A DNA stretch of 64,000 nucleotides. It comes from Mimachlamys varia (Eukaryota > Mollusca > Bivalvia > Pectinida > Pectinidae). Under the pieces are notes generated by a model that was given only the letters and a program-made list of their open reading frames with translations, was not told the DNA's origin and did not search any database. Below are positions 37,741 to 49,241 of the stretch, piece by piece (the first letter of the stretch is position 1; each line of letters starts with the position of its first letter). The stretch is taken from positions 33,906,201-33,970,200 of the forward strand of contig OX392527.1 in NCBI GenBank assembly GCA_947623455.1, given 5' to 3'. Made by a program: the position numbers and the translations under genes.

Positions 37741-40700
37741 TGGAAGCGTTATAAAGTGGCAATGCAAAGCAAATGTAAATATAATGTTATAACCTATGTA
37801 ACGTAATTATTATTATGAGACTTGTCCATTTCAGATATCACTGACAATACCTTGGATATATATTAAAAAATAAATAAAAATCAAGTTTTATTTAACCTTT
37901 AGTCAAAATTTATGAAATAATAATGAAAGGAATACATGACTCAAAATGCACTCAACATCATGAGACCTTGATTGAGGGATACCTCAACATCATGAGACCT
38001 TGACTGAGGGATACCTCAACATAAATATTAAGCCAGTGATCACTAGTGCCTCGCCAAACGTTAGACCTGAGGGGCCCGGGCATGAGGATGGCAATGATAT
38101 AAATATCAACACCACTAGGTTGTTATCTCAACATAGACACAATATGCTAGATCACCTGATGAAGCTTACATATAGTTACAACCAAGGAAGAACAACTCTT
38201 AAAAATGAACACAAGACTTACAGAAAACGTTCCATATTACCGATACCTCTATGTAAAGATTTCCATTGAGATGAAAAAAAACCTCCGAACTTGAATTGAT
38301 TTTATGTAAATTCTAGCAAATACAAAAAAAAAAAATTGTAAGATTCCATAACACTTTCTTCAAAAGGCATGTACATACACTCATGTGAAATTTCTATTGT
38401 TAGTATTTTCAGCTGTATTATATTTACCAGTTTTCTTTGTAAGACTAGTTAAGCTTTCAAAATACAACGCCAGAACCTAAGTACACTCACTTGTTAAAAT
38501 ATACAAAAAATGAAGGTAATATCGTGACATGCATACTGTAATATGACAATCAGTGCCGTACCTATTTGACCCCATTCACTTGGACTAGTCTACTAATAGG
38601 TGGTGTATTGAGTGGGCTATCGGCCAAGTAACGGCTAGGTCAGGTATCATAAATAACAATAACCATATAATGAAACGATACAAATGTACAGAACAAATTT
38701 TAAAACAAACAAACTTGTAACTAACAGGGAAATCACAGCATTCAACAATCAGACAGGATTATACAATCGCAGGATTTGACTAACATTATAACATATATAC
38801 AGAAAGTAACAGTTTTACACTACATGCATTTAACAATAACAATCATTATTTTACATAAATATGTTTACAAATAACAATAACTTCTACATATTATCAAGAG
38901 TTGAAACAATACAGCAAACAGCAGGTATGAGTGGAGAAAAGGTGACTCAAAATAAAATCAGGGATGTCTGTAGGAGATGATAATAATAAGAGGCACATGG
39001 GGTCTGTTCCACTCATCTCATATGCAATATAAGGACTATAAAACCTTACATTGCAACCTGCAGATTTTAGTTCTGCACTTCCTTAGAGTATAATCGGCTG
39101 CACTCATAGGAAATATTCAACTTTGCTCCATAGTTTGTTACAAATGACCAGCTGTAAAATGAAAATTGACTCATTCATAGGCTAGTAGAACCCTTATGGA
39201 TTTCAAATTGGCATGAGAAAAATAGCATAACTTTTTCTGGGGCAGCAAAAGGATCATTAAAGTTTTGCATGAAGATATGTTAAAAACTTCAACCAAATGG
39301 GAAGAGAAGCAGTTGAAAATAAGTAAAATTAAAAGAGGGACGGAAGCCAAATTTAAGATCAAATGCACAGTGTCACAGAATTTGAAGTAAAAAACAGTCC
39401 AATTGGAGAGTTTTTGCTAGTCTGAGTTGCCTCCCTTCAAAATGGCCAATCTTAATGATCTACCATGTTCAATATCAATCAGAATAATGTGCCTTGGGGT
39501 GGTACAAACAATGTAAAATGTACAGAAGATATCTTACAGTGGCTTCAATGTATACCAAATATATCTCATGTCTACGACTCGGCCTAAATACAGCATGAGT
39601 GAAAAATATCAAAATATAAGCCACATGAGTGAAATATTACTGGTATTACTGAAGATAGTTTACATATTTTGTTTATTACAATTTTTATAGCAAAACCTAC
39701 CAGGCAGCTTTTCCCCAATGTCGCTTGTAAGCTGTGTTTTGATTGGTCAAATCAGAAAAAGTTATGGTTTTTGTAAATTTGGTAGTAAAAAATATCTTAT
39801 GTCTCACTAATGAAAAATATCACTGACATAAAATGCAAGATTTTCGACTTTTCACAGGTAAAAATGTGATGAATTACATATATTTTGTTAGCATTGACTA
39901 GTTTTTACTCCTGATAATGTAATCCTGAACCAAATATCACAAAATAAGTCAGATGTGTAAACATTTGTTTCTCAGACACAGACCTATTATCAAAGACTGC
40001 AAATATGAATGCCCAAAGAAAAGGATACAACATAATGCTACCAAACTTGGCATGTTACCTATGCTGGTACACTACTTGGATTTGTTTAAAAACTCAAAAT
40101 AAACAGCAAACATCTGTGGTGTGGGAATTCCAACACAAATTAGTATGATATGGAGCCGTTTGAATATTTCACGTATTTGTTTACATCGTAAAAGATAAAG
40201 TAGTTGTAAGCTCAAGTACATACATGTACATGACTGTTCTTACATTCTTACAGGAGAGAGCTTATAAAGAAATGGTCGGGTCACATATAAAATAAACCTT
40301 TATAATGCTGACAGAGCAGTTTAAGTGTACTGTATACAATTTTATAGAACATTGAAGCCTTGTTTCTTCCTTCCCTTCAAACAAACTTTTTTGACTTTTC
40401 AACTTTACTTCCAAAGAAAACATTTCAATTTCTTGACATAAACGAAACAAAGGTAGACTTTCAAGACTAGCACAGGCTAGATTTATGACAGTTCCACTAT
40501 ATACAAGAAATGATGCATGTCCAAAACTGTCTAGCAAAATGCGGAAAAATAGCTATCGATAGTTTAAAAGTAACCATGTGAACTAACATATACACAAAGT
40601 TAAAAAAAGTAAATTGATGATGCGGATGTGAAATGTGGGACTCCCTAACAGTCAACAGCTATTGGGAAGTAAATTGACCATCACAGAGACAGCTAACCAC

Positions 40701-40965
40701 AGTTCTAATAGTTCTGTACCAGTAGTGTTATCTGTACATTAGTTTACATTTACCCTGTGTATTTTTAACAATAAATAAATACCCAAGGTATTATGGCATT
40801 TGGATCTAGAATCACAGACTTGAGTTGAAGTATAAATGGTACCAGGTGTTCCTGTGACTTTGTGACCGGTGACCTTGTGACCGGTGACCTAGTGACCCGT
40901 CACTCCTCCGAGGCTTTGAGATTCTCTCAATCACACATCCAACCCTGACACAAAAGGTAGCACTG

Positions 40966-43900
40966 TCATTCTTTTAGCCTTAAAAGTTGTCCTGAGGTAG
41001 TCTGAACGCTGAAAACAAGAATTACAAGGAGGTTACTCTTACTATGATCATGATGTACAACAACACTAACTCAACAGACAACTTGCCAGATGAGCTAATG
41101 CTGAAACTTTAATAAAGTACTTCATTTCATATCAAAGCTGTTAATTAAGTGAGAAGTTTAAGTGAGTAAACGGACCAGTGTCCTAACATACCAGTGGACT
41201 AGTTCTCCTCCTATGATATCATGTACGTGGTAGATCAGTCCCAGACGACAGATCTTCGGCCATTTTCGTTGTTCTAGATCCTAAAACAAACAAACATAGA
41301 TTTGCTGAAATAAATTACACGAACAAAATAGCTAGTACAGATGTTTATGCTTCAAGATTTGCAGTAACCAGTAATAATGGAAAATTGATCTAATTTTGGA
41401 CTATTAAATCCTTAGGGGCTATTCCATTAAAAAACTCTCTGACTCCAGAACTGCAAATTAAATTACCCCTGTCTATGGTTGGTTTCCTTCCCATTTCTCC
41501 AATGTAAATTATGAATAAAATTATGTAGGTGGTACCTATAGTCCCATTGTGAGATAGAACAGTTTATTGGAATATTCCTTATAGGTTATCTTTTTAGTTA
41601 GTAACACATTATATATTAACAGTTCACTCCTCTTATCCACTTAATATTATCTATACCTAGAAATAAAGATATGAGCTGAAATATGACATACAGGTAAACA
41701 AAAAGATTCAAGCAACAAGCTCGTAGTTAAACAGATTTCAAGATCCAAAGAATTAATTTTTGACAGGCGACTAATAGTGTTCACAACAGTTACCCTGTAC
41801 TATATAAACATCAGTGTGGATGGATCTAAATGATGCAAAAGAAGATTGTAAGGAGAGGATCTTCACCTTTCTGAGTATTTCCTTGTATTTACACTTCCTG
41901 ATCATCGTAAGGACTGCTTTCCTGCCTCGGAGAAAACACTTCATGAAAGTCCCAGCATTGGGAATGGCTAGCCACCAGTTTCCGATGTCTTTCACAGTTA
42001 TCACAGAAGCTTTCACAAGTTGTCTACAACAGGGAAGATAAAGGATTACAGTGAAGACAAGGCAGTACATAGAGGATTACAGTGAAGACGGGACTGTACA
42101 CAGAGGATTACAGTGAAGACAGGACTGTACATAGAGGATTACAGTGAAGACAGGACTGTACATAGAGGATTACAGTGAAGACGGGACTGTACATAGAGGA
42201 TTACAGTGAAGACGGGACTGTACATAGAGGATTACAGTGAAGACAGGACTGTACACAGAGGATTACAGTGAAGACAGGACTGTACATAGAGGATTACAGT
42301 GAAGACAGGACTGTACATAGAGGATTACAGTGAAGACAGGAATGTACATAGAGGATTACAGTGAAGGCAGGACTGTACATAGAGGATTACAGTGAAGACC
42401 GCACTGTACATAGAGGATTACAGTGAAGACCGGACTGTACATAGAGGATTACAGTGAAGACCGGACTGTACATAGAGGATTACAGTGAAGACCGGACTGT
42501 ACATAGAGGATTACAGTGAAGACGGGACTGTACATAGAGGATTACAGTGAAGACGGGACTGTACATAGAGGATTACAGTGAAGACGGAACTGTACATAGA
42601 GGATTACAGTGAAGACGGGACTGTACATAGAGGATTACAGTGAAGACCGGACTGTACATAGAGGATTACAGTGAAGACAGGACTGTACATAGAGGATTAC
42701 AGTGAAGACAGGACTGTACAAAGAGGATTACAGTGAAGACAGGACTGTACATAGAGGATTACAGTGAAGACAGGATTGTACATAGAGGATTACAGTGAAG
42801 ACAAGACTGTACATAGAGGATTACAGTGAAGACAGGACTGTACAAAGAGGATTACAGTGAAGACAGGACTGTACATAGAGGATTACAGTGAAGACAAGAC
42901 TGTACATAGAGGATACAGTGTCTAAGACAAAACTGTACATAGAGGATTACAGTGAAGACAAGACTGTACATATAAAGATAGGGACTGGAAAGGTCAGTCC
43001 GCAGCACTAACAGAGGTGTACAACATCATAATTCTGGGTGTTAGTGTAAACATATAGTCTACTAGCACATTTTGCCAGTCTATAAAAATTGTACATCTCT
43101 TACTAAATACACATCTGAAGAGAATGTGTCCTTTAACTGCAATAAATGAGGCATAAATATCTGATGGTATTCCATGTACCAGGACCAATCTCATCTTACT
43201 ATAAATGTACAAATTTTCGCAGTGATTTTATTCTAGCGCTTTTCAGGCTTAACTCTTTACCACTCGAACATTGTTGCAACATTGTATCTATTTTACTTGG
43301 TGGGGTGTCAGAGTTGGCTCTGTTCCAACCTCTGCAACAGTGTATAATTTGTGCACCCATTTCCTCAGGCATTTTTTCAATTTTTATTCAAAATTGATGT
43401 GTGTTTTTAAAACTTATTTTTCAGATAATATTCAACAAAATATGGTAATATAAGTATACATTTTTTGTTTCAGTGGAACCTGCACAATATTTTGATACAT
43501 ATTTAAATTTCAAAATCAGAAGTATATGCAAGTTTCAATAGATTTATTTCAAAACATTGATGCAACGGATGGATATTTGCAAAAAAATAGTTTTTCGTAT
43601 TTTTTTACTGTTATTACAGATTTGATCCCTTCATTTTCTAAAGATATGTCTTTAGACCAAAAGTCTTTGTAAGATGGTAATTGAAATACTCCCATAAAAA
43701 TAAGCATTGGCAGGCAGACATTTCGTTTCGTTTTCTGTAATGTAGTGTACCATATCTGATCTTCTCAACCCTTTTTCTCACATTTCCGCCGGGTGTAAAC
43801 ATTAGTATATCGCACGATATCTACCGAACTTTCTGGCTTAAAGACGAGATTAAACTAATCTAAAGGTGTAGTAGTATCAATATTAAAACCATCACGCAAT

Positions 43901-46900
43901 ACTGGTCGAGTTTCTTGCGGAAAAGCATGAACAATAACATCGTTAAGTTCACACGGTTGATCGCCGTAGCAGTGAGTAGGGTTGAACGCTTCCGGGTTGT
44001 CTTCGTCGCTCTCATCGCCAACCTGAATCACTGTCACTACTAAAAACTACATCACTTTCAATGCCTGAATCCTTCTTGTTTGAAAAACCATAAAATCTAT
44101 CTGAATCTGAATCGTCAGAGTTGAAAATTTCCTCATTGGAATTCGTTCCCGGCTCGGCCGCCATTACGTTTCTAGCCACGCTTTCACAAGTTGACATTTT
44201 GCGATTTCTTGACTGAATTACGTCACAAGGTCAAGGTGATGATCTATAAAAAGTATCTAATTATATTGACCAATCACAGAGCTACACGCAGGTATGCGTC
44301 ATTCAGCCCAGTCATGTACAGTGGCCGAGATATTTCGTTTATAAATAGGTACACGGGGAAACACGCTTCCGCGGAAAACATGGCCATGCGTTCTCGGTCG
44401 CTTGTGAGTAAATACGATGCATGCGTCCAGACACGCTTCTGTGGAAATAACGGACAGGCGTCCAGACACGCTTATGAGTGGTAAAGAGTTAAACTATCGT
44501 ACTAAAATATGATTGCGTTAATTGGAGTTTTTACTTCTTCTTATATAGAAATTACAACAGATACGCAAATTTATCATTAAGTATAAGTGCCAAAAACTGA
44601 CAAAGCGCTAAAATTTGATTTGGTCAAATTAAACATATTTATAGTATATCTGGAGACATTAAGACTGATAAACTTACGTTATTTCAAAGTCAGAGAATCT
44701 GTAATCTTTCATAAGGGTCTCCTTCGTCACACAGACATCTTGACACTTTTTGACAACATTAGTATTAAATCTCTCTGAAATCAAAATAAATCATTGAACA
44801 AATTGACCAAATAAAAAATATACAGTTCATCGTTAAATTTAATGAAAGGGATGATATGACTTAATAAAACTTTTTTTTTCATGGTACACAGTCATGTTAA
44901 CTGCAGTTTAAAAGATTTAAGTCATTGATTAACAAGCAAACCAACACCTTTATATATTGGTGTTAACATACCGTCCAGAATTGAGACACTTTACTATGCT
45001 TGTAAACATTTTCTTTCAGATGGAAATCGGTCATTTCGTCTACGCTGTTAGGCGTATATACAATAGTAAAGTTATTGTACCGAAATGATTAGATTCATCT
45101 ATGCTTTGTTTATGACTTGGTCATAGATGTGGGAGAGTCTGTTAGCCCACTCATCTCGATTTAGAACGCCGCAGTGGGACATTATTCTGATGACGGTGAC
45201 AGGGTACATATCGCAGTAGTCATTGAAACGTAATCTGGTTGTGTAAAGTTATCATTATATATCTTTACTATGCTTAAGTGAACTTTGCGGTTTTTTTCTA
45301 TTAAACTAAACGTTTTTAATGGTGTCAATGCACTGTCCAAAGTTGAAATTCTTCGATATGCTCAAGTAAAATTACCAAGACAGGATTTCCAGGACTTTCA
45401 TGTTTCTTTTATCAAATCAATACCATTGACCTTGATAAGATTTCTGACAATGACCTTACCAATCAGTAAAGGACTTATGGACAAGCCTTTCATTGTCTGC
45501 TTCACATGGTCCTCATAGTCACTAGTAAACAGTATACAGTACTCATCTGCCTCCGGTCCAAGTTTAAACAGCTTGATCAACCCATGTTTCCTTAGGTCAT
45601 TCTGTAACAGGTTCAAGAAAAGAGAATGTATTATAAAACTAACGGGACCAAAGTAAAAGGTTGTGGTGGGTATGTTTTACAGTGTTTGATCAATGGTCAC
45701 AAGGTAATTCTAGCCAGGGCCTCAAATATTACAAACTGGAAGTCAGTAGTGTGGTTTAAGAAAACATGTTTTGCAGTACAGTGGACCCGCGATAATCCGG
45801 ACGCCGATAGTCCGAAAACTCACACTTATGGTATTAATCATTATTATATCAGTACAAAAATGTTGTTTCCTTCACATTTTTAGCAAAAATATATTTGTTG
45901 TGGGATCGAAACATTACATTCCTGTATATTCCTATAACACATAAAGGGAATTTTTTTTTCAATTCAACAAGTAGACACGGCATAACTAACTATATGTATA
46001 AGGTAAATATATATATATGTGAATTTCTACAGAAGCATGGACAATTTTCCAAGAAAGAAAAGCTAAATATCAAAACCAGTTAGTATAAACATTGACAAAT
46101 AATGAAAGATGAAAAGTCAAAAATGATTACAAATTGGTCAATTATAATATAGTTAGGTGTAATGTGTGTGGATAGTTTATCAAGGTGTGATGACACCTTC
46201 TTAGACTAACAGAATCTCTAACCCTATTGGTGGTGAGATGGGTCACCCTATAACAGCGAGATGGGAAATCTCTACCCCAGGGGTATGATTCTAATTAGTG
46301 CCAGACCTGAGGTTTTGATGAGTGTTTGGCAACTTAAGAATATTTCCCTGTGGGGTGAGATCCTTCTATTGCACCCACAGGGGGATGATTGATTCTTTTC
46401 CTTTTATCCTGTCCTTCCCTTATGTTATATATACAATATAATGTTAACGTTACAAACTTAATTCAGGTTGATGTGATGTTCATGGATAATTGATGAGATG
46501 TGATGTTCATGGATTGTTGATGTGATTTTCATGGATTGCTGATGTGATATCATGGATTGTTCATGCAATGTTATACCATTGTTATGAATAGGGGAATCTC
46601 CCTGTCTCAAACTTCAGGCAAGTTAAGGGTAAATCACACTGTTAACAGTGTAGACACAACTGTTCAAAGTAAGAGAATAGCACTACCTGACGGAAGGTCT
46701 TACCAGTTCCTGGTCCACTTTGGTGCGGTCATTCATCATTCCATATAGCTGGTGCTTCAGGACAATTGGCGGTAGTTTATGCTTGAATTTATCTGCAGGG
46801 AAAAGTCCCCTCAGTCGATTCAAAAAGGTGTGAGTGTCATTTAGAATTACTGAAATGTAAGAAATTACAAGAGACAAATTATTTCTGGAGTCCAATTGCC

Positions 46901-47867
46901 TATTGACAAAAGACTAGTCGAGATATAAATTCAATTAGTGTCAGACAAAGAGAAAGTTTAATTGTACTTGTCCTTAATAATGAGTCTATTTAGGCTGGAC
47001 ATCTTAATTGTCAGATGTGTAAAGTAGATGTTTGTCTGATCTCTCTTCTTTTTTTTTTTAAATGTATGACACTATAATAAAATATATCTTATCTTTTAAG
47101 TTATATGAATATCTTATCTTTTAAGTTATATGAATCAATAAAAAGACTTCTAATTAATTACACTTAAATATTGTTGCGATTTTTTAAAAACAATTTTGAA
47201 TAACAAAAAATTGGTTAGGCCATAGAATTTCATTATTCTATAGATCATGCCAGTTTTCTATGGAAAATCCACAATTACTTTCCAACACTGCTAATATGAA
47301 ACCCTTTGAATGGGTACTAGCATTTATATTGTTTCATTTATTGATGTCTTAACAATTCTTATATATTAAAATAGAAGCAAAAATATTGCAGAGGATGTTG
47401 GAAAAGTAAACATGGAACATGTTAACAACATCAGTAGCGTACTCCTTGTCCTGCTATATGTGCAGAAGGTTATAAAGAGGAGCAACGTTGAGGAAAACAT
47501 ATTAGTATGGCTAAAATGTAGATTTTTTTAGTTACTTCTTACAACAAAATAAATGACGTATTTTTATCATTATTTTTTCTTTCATGAAATAAAATTAAAT
47601 TCATCACAAGTTTTTTTTTGGTTTAAATTAAAAGGTGTGAATCAATGTAATCTGCTTTGGATCCAATTCTTAAAACATTAATAACACTGCTCATTTGTCC
47701 AATTGTTTAAACAAGATAATCTGTCACTGAAACCAACCATTATCAATTTCTCCATGTAAAGCATTGACTGTAGTCTGGCCATTGCTACTCAATGCTGAGG
47801 ATGCTGAACATAACCTTCGTTTCGGTTTATAGATATCAGGAAGTGCTTGTGTCCTCTTTCGACTCAT
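40966..47867 (-). CDS. STK19: STK19, winged-helix protein of transcription-coupled repair, 7 coding exons
   Basis: Minus-strand coding exons: 47867-47738, 46849-46704, 45601-45460, 44774-44678, 42023-41867, 41280-41192, 41008-40966. All have GT..AG ends, phases 1, 0, 1, 2, 0, 2 agree, and the joined frame is 267 residues, close to the ~254 of the human protein. The order of blocks matches STK19: a basic N-terminus (MSRKRTQALPDIYKPKRR), LFPADKFKHKLPPIVLKHQL, DLRKHGLIKLFKLG, KDYRFSDFEIT, QLVKASVITVKDIGNWWLAI, RKAVLTMIRKCKYKEIL, RLGLIYHVHDIIGGELVHC and TTSGQLLRLKE at the end. STK19 was first called a kinase. It is now understood as a DNA-binding winged-helix protein working at stalled RNA polymerase II in transcription-coupled nucleotide excision repair; no kinase motifs are visible here. 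It is divergent from DXO. Introns carry a piggyBac-like element (intron 4), a 31-bp minisatellite (end of intron 4) and short repeats (intron 2). Confidence 0.95.
42040..42972 (-). repeat. 31-bp minisatellite abutting the STK19 exon 5 acceptor, ~30 copies
   Basis: Plus-strand unit: AGGATTACAGTGAAGACAGG, ACTGTACATAG (31 bp), with single-base variants (ACAGG, ACGGG, ACCGG, ACAAG). The array ends about 15 bp from the AG of the exon 5 acceptor at 42025-42024. On the gene strand each unit contains CCTCTATGTACAG|TC, a weak acceptor look-alike, and the last unit (CTGTAATCCTTTAT) runs into the polypyrimidine tract of exon 5. Confidence 0.95.
43253..44488 (-). mobile_element. piggyBac-like element with TTAA duplication, internally deleted
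   Basis: Perfect 13-bp terminal inverted repeats, CTCTTTACCACTC at 43253-43265 and its complement at 44476-44488, are each flanked by TTAA (43249-43252 and 44489-44492). TTAA duplication is diagnostic of piggyBac insertion. The right subterminal region repeats CCAGACACGCTT. Only a short acidic N-terminal coding remnant remains; there is no catalytic core. It lies in STK19 intron 4. Confidence 0.85.
43855..44197 (-). pseudogene. Remnant of an acidic transposase N-terminus, frameshifted
   Basis: A minus-strand frame starts at ATG 44197 and runs to 44012, with an acidic serine-rich stretch (SDDSDSDRFYGFSNKK and VVFSSDSDSGWR) before a stop. A second frame overlaps it (44037-43855) and continues with GDESDEDNPEAFNP, so one frameshift separates the two. 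Aspartate/serine-rich N-termini are common in piggyBac transposases and the frame lies inside a TTAA-flanked element in the expected orientation. The assignment depends on that context; no catalytic aspartates are present. Confidence 0.5.
45779..45830 (+). mobile_element. Solo terminal fragment of a pogo/Tigger-like element
   Basis: ACAGTGGACCCGCGATAATC followed by CGGACGCCGATAGTCCG resembles the ends of the element at 61858-62321. No partner end was found nearby. It lies in STK19 intron 2. Confidence 0.45.
46467..46570 (+). repeat. ~29-bp tandem repeat, about 4 copies
   Basis: TTGATGTGATGTTCATGGAT and variants recur four times with small indels in STK19 intron 2. Confidence 0.7.
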
Positions 47868-48106
47868 GGTTAGTTCTACAACAAAATTGAAATGATGAGT
47901 ACATGATAGATGCAGGGAAACAATTGCTCTCTATATACATGTATATCCATGTTCTAAGAAATTGTATATGACATTAATAATTATTTCTAAGAACAAAAAG
48001 TGTCCTGGTTATAAATAATTCATATATCTGGAGAAAGGATAAGCTTATAATGTGACAAAGCTATTTTAGGAAGCATATTACTAAATCATTGGTGTTAACC
48101 TTTTAA

Positions 48107-48341
48107 ACCTCCAATGAGGGAGATCTCCCTCATTCCATATTTTCAATGAGGGAGAAAGTACACAAAATGCGCATTTGATCCAGACATATCTGTTATGGTC
48201 ATAACACATACAGGGCAATGCAGTAACTAGGAGATCATTTGACCACAGGATGTGGATTTTGAGTTTGTAGTTTGGACTTGAATGAGGTAGATTGCTAAAT
48301 TTTGGTAAAAATGAGGGAGTCTCCATCGTAATGAGGGAGGT
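48107..48341. mobile_element. 235-bp TTAA-flanked MITE in the 5' intron of STK19
   Basis: TTAA at 48103-48106 and 48342-48345 flank ACCTCC...GGAGGT ends, with four or five subterminal copies of ATGAGGGAG in both orientations. The TTAA flanks suggest a piggyBac-type miniature element, but the inverted ends are only six bases. Non-coding. Confidence 0.6.
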
Positions 48342-48773
48342 TTAACGTGTATGTTAAATAAAAACATTGCTTAGGCCTATATGGAACAAGTTGTGGATCT
48401 GTGAAGTGAAATATCTCTGGAGCACGTGGCTTGCCTAGCAGATATTCTGATAAAAAAGAACACACCAAAAATCAATTCACTGTTTATTTTAAGAACATCT
48501 TAACATAATAATGATTTAAAAGAATATATTCGACTTTTTCACAGCCATGAGTAAAACCTATGAACACCCATGACGTAGAATAGATCGGATTGCTAATTAT
48601 TTTTCTCGAAATAGACCTATAGGTCACCATAGACTGGCAAACGGCAATGGAAAATTTCATGTAAAAGGCGTCATATGGACTAAATATTTGTAACTTTCTC
48701 TTCACATGTTTTAGGAAAATGGAAATGTATATATGACATCATTGATATGTGGGAAAACAAAACAAATACTTAC

Positions 48774-48833
48774 ACGTTTCGGATTTCACAACGCCGGACA
48801 AAGATGAAAGCGTCGACGGTCGTCACCGCGTGT
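48774..48833 (-). other. STK19: Probable non-coding first exon of STK19
   Basis: On the minus strand a CpG-rich stretch (GCGGTGACGACCGTCGACGC) ends at ACGT|GTAAGT, with the donor at 48773-48772. The matching acceptor is TTGTTGTAG|AACTAACCATG at 47876, eight bases before the STK19 start codon. The upstream limit is a guess. It implies a ~0.9-kb 5' UTR intron that holds the TTAA-flanked MITE. Confidence 0.5.
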
Positions 48834-49241
48834 ATTTTTTCATGAAACAACATATAAAACTTGTTCTCTACACTCAAGAGCTGAATTTCATATACAATTT
48901 TGTTTTTAGTGCTAGTTCAACTTTTCATTGGTCAATAAAAATCAAGTAAGGTCCCCTTTGCCAAATTTCATAACTTTGTTTCGTCAAGAGAAACACAGGG
49001 CGCATCCATGTTTACGCTAAGGGCTAAATAAAACTTGTCATTTGATTGGTCAAATATGTACTTCCGGTTTGTCTGTAAACAAAACGAAACGAAACAAGGA
49101 GCTACTGTACATGTGTAGGTGCTCTTATCATGAAGTATTAGGCTATACTGGGCTATCTTGGGTCAAAAGTTAAAATGTCTTGACACAACGGCCGATTGAG
49201 TATATTAAAAAAACAGTAAGTAAATATCTACCACCCAAACC
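48834..49241. promoter_or_regulatory. Shared divergent promoter of STK19 and DXO
   Basis: About 0.4 kb separates the inferred STK19 first exon (minus) from the DXO start codon (plus). It contains two CCAAT boxes in inverted form (ATTGG at 48927-48931 and 49045-49049) and an ETS/GABPA-type site ACTTCCGG at 49060-49067. There is no TATA box at a fitting distance for either gene. CCAAT plus ETS sites without TATA is the usual make-up of bidirectional housekeeping promoters. Confidence 0.5.

Larger units (their letters stand above)
31640..40965. other. 9.3-kb intergenic stretch, repeats only
   Basis: No exon with family features was found. Contents are a decayed repeat end (32.2 kb), a CA microsatellite (33.05 kb), a hairpin MITE (33.44 kb), a SINE (34.0 kb), three copies of an older repeat (33.8-34.6 kb), a TGACCT-rich repeat (35.4-36.1 kb) and nested hairpins (37.4-37.7 kb). 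From 38.3 kb to 40.9 kb I see only AT-rich sequence, part of which may be the STK19 3' UTR; a minus-strand AATAAA occurs near 39.67 kb. Confidence 0.5.

Noticed and set aside
46683..46895. 70-residue minus-strand frame as a stand-alone small gene
   Set aside because: It is STK19 exon 2 with intron read-through at both ends.
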